From: Rodentibacter rarus
Lineage (GTDB): Bacteria; Pseudomonadota; Gammaproteobacteria; Enterobacterales; Pasteurellaceae
Length of the DNA stretch: 64,000 nucleotides
NCBI RefSeq assembly: GCF_001998965.1
Contig: NZ_MLHJ01000013.1
Span: 1-64,000, forward strand
Direction: 5' to 3'
Shown: positions 61,214 to 64,000 of the stretch, piece after piece
Layout of the letters: every line of letters begins with the position of its first letter
Numbering within the stretch: position 1 is the stretch's first letter
The notes under the pieces: model-generated
Databases searched by the model: none
Told to the model about the DNA's origin: nothing
The model's input: only the letters and a program-made list of their open reading frames with translations
Made by a program: the position numbers and the translations under genes

Positions 61214-62260
61214 TTACTCACGAACTTCAATGAAAATGTCCTTTTCTTCATCTCTTCCTTTCAGCACGCCGATTTCATAAACATTAACGCCCGCAGCGTG
61301 AGCAATCGACAAGAGTTCCGCCTCGCTTTTCGGTTCAACCGCCACCAATAAACCACCTGAAGTTTGTGGATCACATAACACGGCTTTTTGATAATCCGTC
61401 AATATGTCTACTTTATGTCCGTAACTGTCGTAATTGCGCGTTGTTCCTCCCGGCACGCAACCTTCCGAGATATAGCCCGATACGCCCTCAAGGGTTGGGA
61501 TTTGCTCAAAATACAGCTCAGCATTGAGATTTGATCCTTCACAGATTTCAAGTAAATGACCAAGTAAACCAAAGCCTGTCACATCCGTCATGGCGCTCAC
61601 CCCATCAACTTCTGAAAATTGGCTGCCAATCTTATTTAATTGGCACATTACTGCCGTTGCCAATCCTTGATGCTCGGGTTTTAATTTGCCTTTTTTCTCC
61701 GCCGTAGTCAGCACGCCAATGCCCAAAGGTTTGGTTAAATAGAGTTTGCTCCCTACCTTAGCTGAGGCATTTCGTTTTACTTTTTCAGTATTTATCACCC
61801 CGGTGACCGCCAAACCAAAAATCGGTTCCGGTGCGTCAATGGAATGACCGCCGGCGAGAGAAATCCTTGCTTGATGACAGGCAAATCGTCCGCCGTCCAC
61901 AATTTTTTGTGCCACCTCTGCCGGTAATTTATTGATTGGAAAGCCTAAAATCGCAATCGCCATAATGGGCTTTCCTCCCATGGCAAAAATATCGCTAATT
62001 GCATTCGTGGCTGCAATACGTCCAAAATCAAAAGGATCATCAACAATCGGCATAAAAAAATCCGTGGTACTGACAATTGCCGTTCCATTTCCTAAATCGT
62101 ACACTGCCGCATCATCTGCGGTATCATTGCCCACCAACAAATGAGGATCGACAAAATTTTCAAGCTGTGTTTGTAAAATTGTCCCTAACACCTTAGGCGA
62201 AATTTTACAGCCTCAACCCGCACCATGGCTGTATTGTGTTAAACGAATGTCATCCACCAT
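61214..62260 (-). CDS. selD: selenide, water dikinase SelD (selenoprotein)
   Basis: Makes selenophosphate for selenocysteine and selenouridine synthesis. The frame from ATG 62260 reads [15 protein letters not shown], then UGA, then [13 protein letters not shown]. The UGA (62215-62213) is at position 16, where SelD proteins have their catalytic Cys or Sec, so it encodes selenocysteine. [26 protein letters not shown] and DPQTSGGLL are the conserved ATP and Mg motifs. 348 residues. A naive ORF call would start at 62191 and lose the active site. GGGGG precedes the ATG. Confidence 0.95.
62172..62215 (-). promoter_or_regulatory. bacterial SECIS element in selD
   Basis: Directly after the UGA the mRNA can fold: UGUAAAAUU pairs with AAUUUUACA (9 bp), and inside it CCUAA pairs with UUAGG around the apical loop GGUG. 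The loop starts 20 nt after the UGA and contains GG, as expected for SelB-binding bSECIS hairpins. Confidence 0.85.
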
Positions 62261-62373
62261 ACGCTACCCCCTGTTATCAATTTGATTGCCAAATTATACC
62301 TTTTTTCAACGAAAAGTGCGGTCAAAAAATCAAATGTTTTTGTTATACTGCCAATACGTATGATTTAACTTGA

Positions 62374-63375
62374 ATGTCAATGAAACATAAACGTCCCACC
62401 TTGCAGGATATCGCCAATCACCTCGGTATCACCAAAATGACGGTCAGCCGCTATTTGCGTAATCCCGATTCTGTCGCCCAGGAAACCCAAATTCGTATTG
62501 CTCAGGCGCTTGAGCAATTTGGTTATATTCCTAACCGTGCACCGGAAATTCTCTCCAATGCAAAAAGTAAAGCTATTGGCGTATTATTGCCTTCTTTAAC
62601 CAATCACGTTTTTGCCGATATTTTAAAAGGTATTGAATATATTACCGATCAAGCCGGTTACCAAACGATGTTGGCGCATTACGGATATAGTGTCAAAAAA
62701 GAAGAAGAACGGATTGAAAGTTTACTTTCTTATCATGTTGACGGGCTGATTTTATCGGAAAATTACCATTCCCTACGCACCCTTAAAATGATCGAAGTCG
62801 CGAATATTCCCGTGATTGAAATTATGGATAGTACACAGCCCGGCATTCAGCAAGTTATTGGTTTTGATAATGTTGCGGCAGCACAAACTATGGTGGAAAC
62901 AATGATTACACGAGGATACAAAAATATTGTGTATTTCACCGCACGAATGGACAGACGAACCCAACTGAAAATGCAAGGCTATGAACAAGCTATGAAAAAA
63001 TATGGGCTTGAGCCCTATAGTTTAATCACCGAAGAGCCCTCTTCCTTTACCTTAGGCGGAAAGCAACTTCGTGACATTCTAAAAAAACGCCCGGCAACTG
63101 ATGGTATTTTCTGCACCAATGATGACTTGGCGATTGGCGCACTCTTTGAATGTCAGCGACTTGGCATTTCTGTCCCGACACAAATCGCCATTGCGGGATT
63201 CCATGGACATGATGTTGGGTTTTCCGTTACCCCTCAACTTGGCACAGTGATTACACCTCGCTTGGAAATCGGAAAACTCGCTGCTCAAGAATTATTAGCA
63301 CGATTAAACGGTGATCCCCTCACAGAAAAAACCATTGATCTTGGATTTAAAATCCATCTTGGTGAAAGTGTGTAA
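62374..63375 (+). CDS. gntR: gluconate-operon repressor GntR (LacI family)
   Basis: Represses gluconate uptake and phosphorylation genes until gluconate binds. The N-terminal LacI-type DNA-binding domain has TLQDIANHLGITKMTVSRYL. The periplasmic-binding-like domain follows (GVLLPSLTNHVFADILKGIE, GIFCTNDDLAIGALFECQRL). The sequence follows E. coli GntR closely. ATG two codons later is an alternative start. It converges on gntK and its likely operator is at 63975. Confidence 0.94.
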   Translation: MSMKHKRPTLQDIANHLGITKMTVSRYLRNPDSVAQETQIRIAQALEQFGYIPNRAPEILSNAKSKAIGVLLPSLTNHVFADILKGIEYITDQAGYQTMLAHYGYSVKKEEERIESLLSYHVDGLILSENYHSLRTLKMIEVANIPVIEIMDSTQPGIQQVIGFDNVAAAQTMVETMITRGYKNIVYFTARMDRRTQLKMQGYEQAMKKYGLEPYSLITEEPSSFTLGGKQLRDILKKRPATDGIFCTNDDLAIGALFECQRLGISVPTQIAIAGFHGHDVGFSVTPQLGTVITPRLEIGKLAAQELLARLNGDPLTEKTIDLGFKIHLGESV

Positions 63376-63376
63376 A

Positions 63377-63404
63377 AAATGCGGTCAAAAATGACCGCAC
63401 TTTT
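63377..63404. terminator. inverted uptake-signal terminator gntR/gntK
   Basis: ATGCGGTCA and TGACCGCA form the stem, with A and T runs at the sides. It separates the convergent gntR and gntK. Confidence 0.8.
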
Positions 63405-63408
63405 ATCA

Positions 63409-63924
63409 TCAAAGCAACGGCTTTAACACACGAATGCAACGCTCTACCACGGTTTCAAAGCTTCCGTCAATATCAATATGAATGACATCCGGCTCATCGT
63501 CTTGCGGTACTTCAAGGGTATCAAATTGGCTTTTTAACATATCCGTTTTCATATAATGCCCTTTGCGTTGTTTCATCCGCTCAAGCACCAAATCAAAAGA
63601 ACCTGCCAAAAATAGGAATTTTACATTCTCATTCCCCTGTCGAATCAAATCACGGTATTGCTTTTTCAATGCCGAGCAAACAATGATCCCCACTTCGCTT
63701 TTACGTTCAAGACTAAAGGCGGCATCACGAATGCGCTCAAGCCAAGGTGCCCTGTCCTCATCATTTAACGGTTGTCCTTTCCCCATTTTGATAATATTGG
63801 CACGAGGATGAAGATCATCACCATCAATTAGTTTAATGCCTAAACGCTGTGCGACTTCAGTTCCAACGGATGTTTTTCCCGTACTTGAAACCCCCATCAG
63901 GATAAAACTTTTTCCTTTGCTCAT
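63409..63924 (-). CDS. gntK: gluconokinase GntK
   Basis: Phosphorylates gluconate to 6-phosphogluconate. The 171-residue protein has the Walker A FILMGVSSTGKTSVG, then LIDGDDLHPRANIIKM and PLNDEDRAPWLERI, as in GntK/GntV. Length fits E. coli GntK (175). The expected GntR operator lies about 50 bp upstream. A permease gene may lie beyond the window. Confidence 0.96.
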   Translation of the reverse strand: MSKGKSFILMGVSSTGKTSVGTEVAQRLGIKLIDGDDLHPRANIIKMGKGQPLNDEDRAPWLERIRDAAFSLERKSEVGIIVCSALKKQYRDLIRQGNENVKFLFLAGSFDLVLERMKQRKGHYMKTDMLKSQFDTLEVPQDDEPDVIHIDIDGSFETVVERCIRVLKPLL

Positions 63925-63974
63925 AACAATACCTCATCAATGTTTTTCTTAATCATATAAGAATTTTGATTAAT

Positions 63975-63988
63975 TGTTACTGGTAACA
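63975..63988 (-). promoter_or_regulatory. GntR operator upstream of gntK
   Basis: TGTTACCAGTAACA on the minus strand is a perfect inverted repeat of TGTTAC and GTAACA around two central bases, matching the ATGTTAC-type half-sites of E. coli GntR operators. It lies 51 bp before the gntK start. Confidence 0.75.
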
Positions 63989-64000
63989 TTTAATTTTGTG

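Overview
The window is chromosomal DNA from a member of the Pasteurellaceae close to Haemophilus/Aggregatibacter. Three things point there. The uptake-signal core AAGTGCGGT (or its complement) recurs in almost every kilobase, often as inverted pairs serving as terminators. Proteins such as ValS, the YdiJ neighbour (HI1161-like thioesterase), CcmA-I and SelD resemble H. influenzae proteins as I remember them. Tetranucleotide phase-variation tracts, (CAAT)17 and (TTGT)14, are present. Unlike H. influenzae Rd it carries icd-acnB-gltA, so the oxidative entry to the TCA cycle is intact; I do not assign a species.

Layout. 0-2.8 kb: cvpA-purF behind a PurR operator, ending at a hairpin that looks like fused IS ends, then yfbV. 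2.9-6.4 kb: ackA and pta (acetate overflow). 6.4-12.6 kb: yoaA-tsaB-slp-fadD-rnd, the same gene order as E. coli, with slp (yeaY-like) frameshifted in an A7 run. 12.7-13.6 kb: a lipoprotein and a secreted protein of unknown role. 13.8-20.7 kb: complete cytochrome c maturation operon ccmABCDEFGH-I. 20.9-28 kb: sodA, a methyltransferase-like membrane protein, and rlmN-pilW-rodZ-ispG-hisS-yfgM. 28-34.4 kb: pbpG, then holC and valS separated by an AT-rich insertion containing a HEPN-like orphan. 34.8-38.4 kb: fumC, a secreted chalcone-isomerase-like protein, rimK, grxA. 38.7-44 kb: icd-acnB-gltA. 44.1-46.1 kb: an orphan CAAT tract and a tightly overlapping three-gene operon of unknown function. 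46.2-50.6 kb: thiBPQ-bioB behind a TPP riboswitch. 50.7-54.1 kb: grxD, lemA-TPM-TPM, ompA. 54.5-59.8 kb: ydiJ, a repeat cluster carrying a DUF559 endonuclease-like gene, thioesterase, hemH. 59.8-61.2 kb: IS1016-like remnants on both sides of a phase-variable glycosyltransferase. 61.2-64 kb: selD (a selenoprotein read through UGA), gntR, gntK.

The core genes form ordinary housekeeping operons. The accessory material sits in small intergenic islands: valS/holC, downstream of gltA, ydiJ/thioesterase and hemH/selD. The most interesting unexplained items are the three-gene operon at 44.5-46.1 kb with its nearby CAAT tract, the HEPN-like gene in the valS-holC gap, the DUF559 repeat element that copied the end of ydiJ, and the IS-flanked ON-phase glycosyltransferase. 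The clearest recoding event is Sec16 in SelD. I saw no tRNA, rRNA, CRISPR array or prophage.
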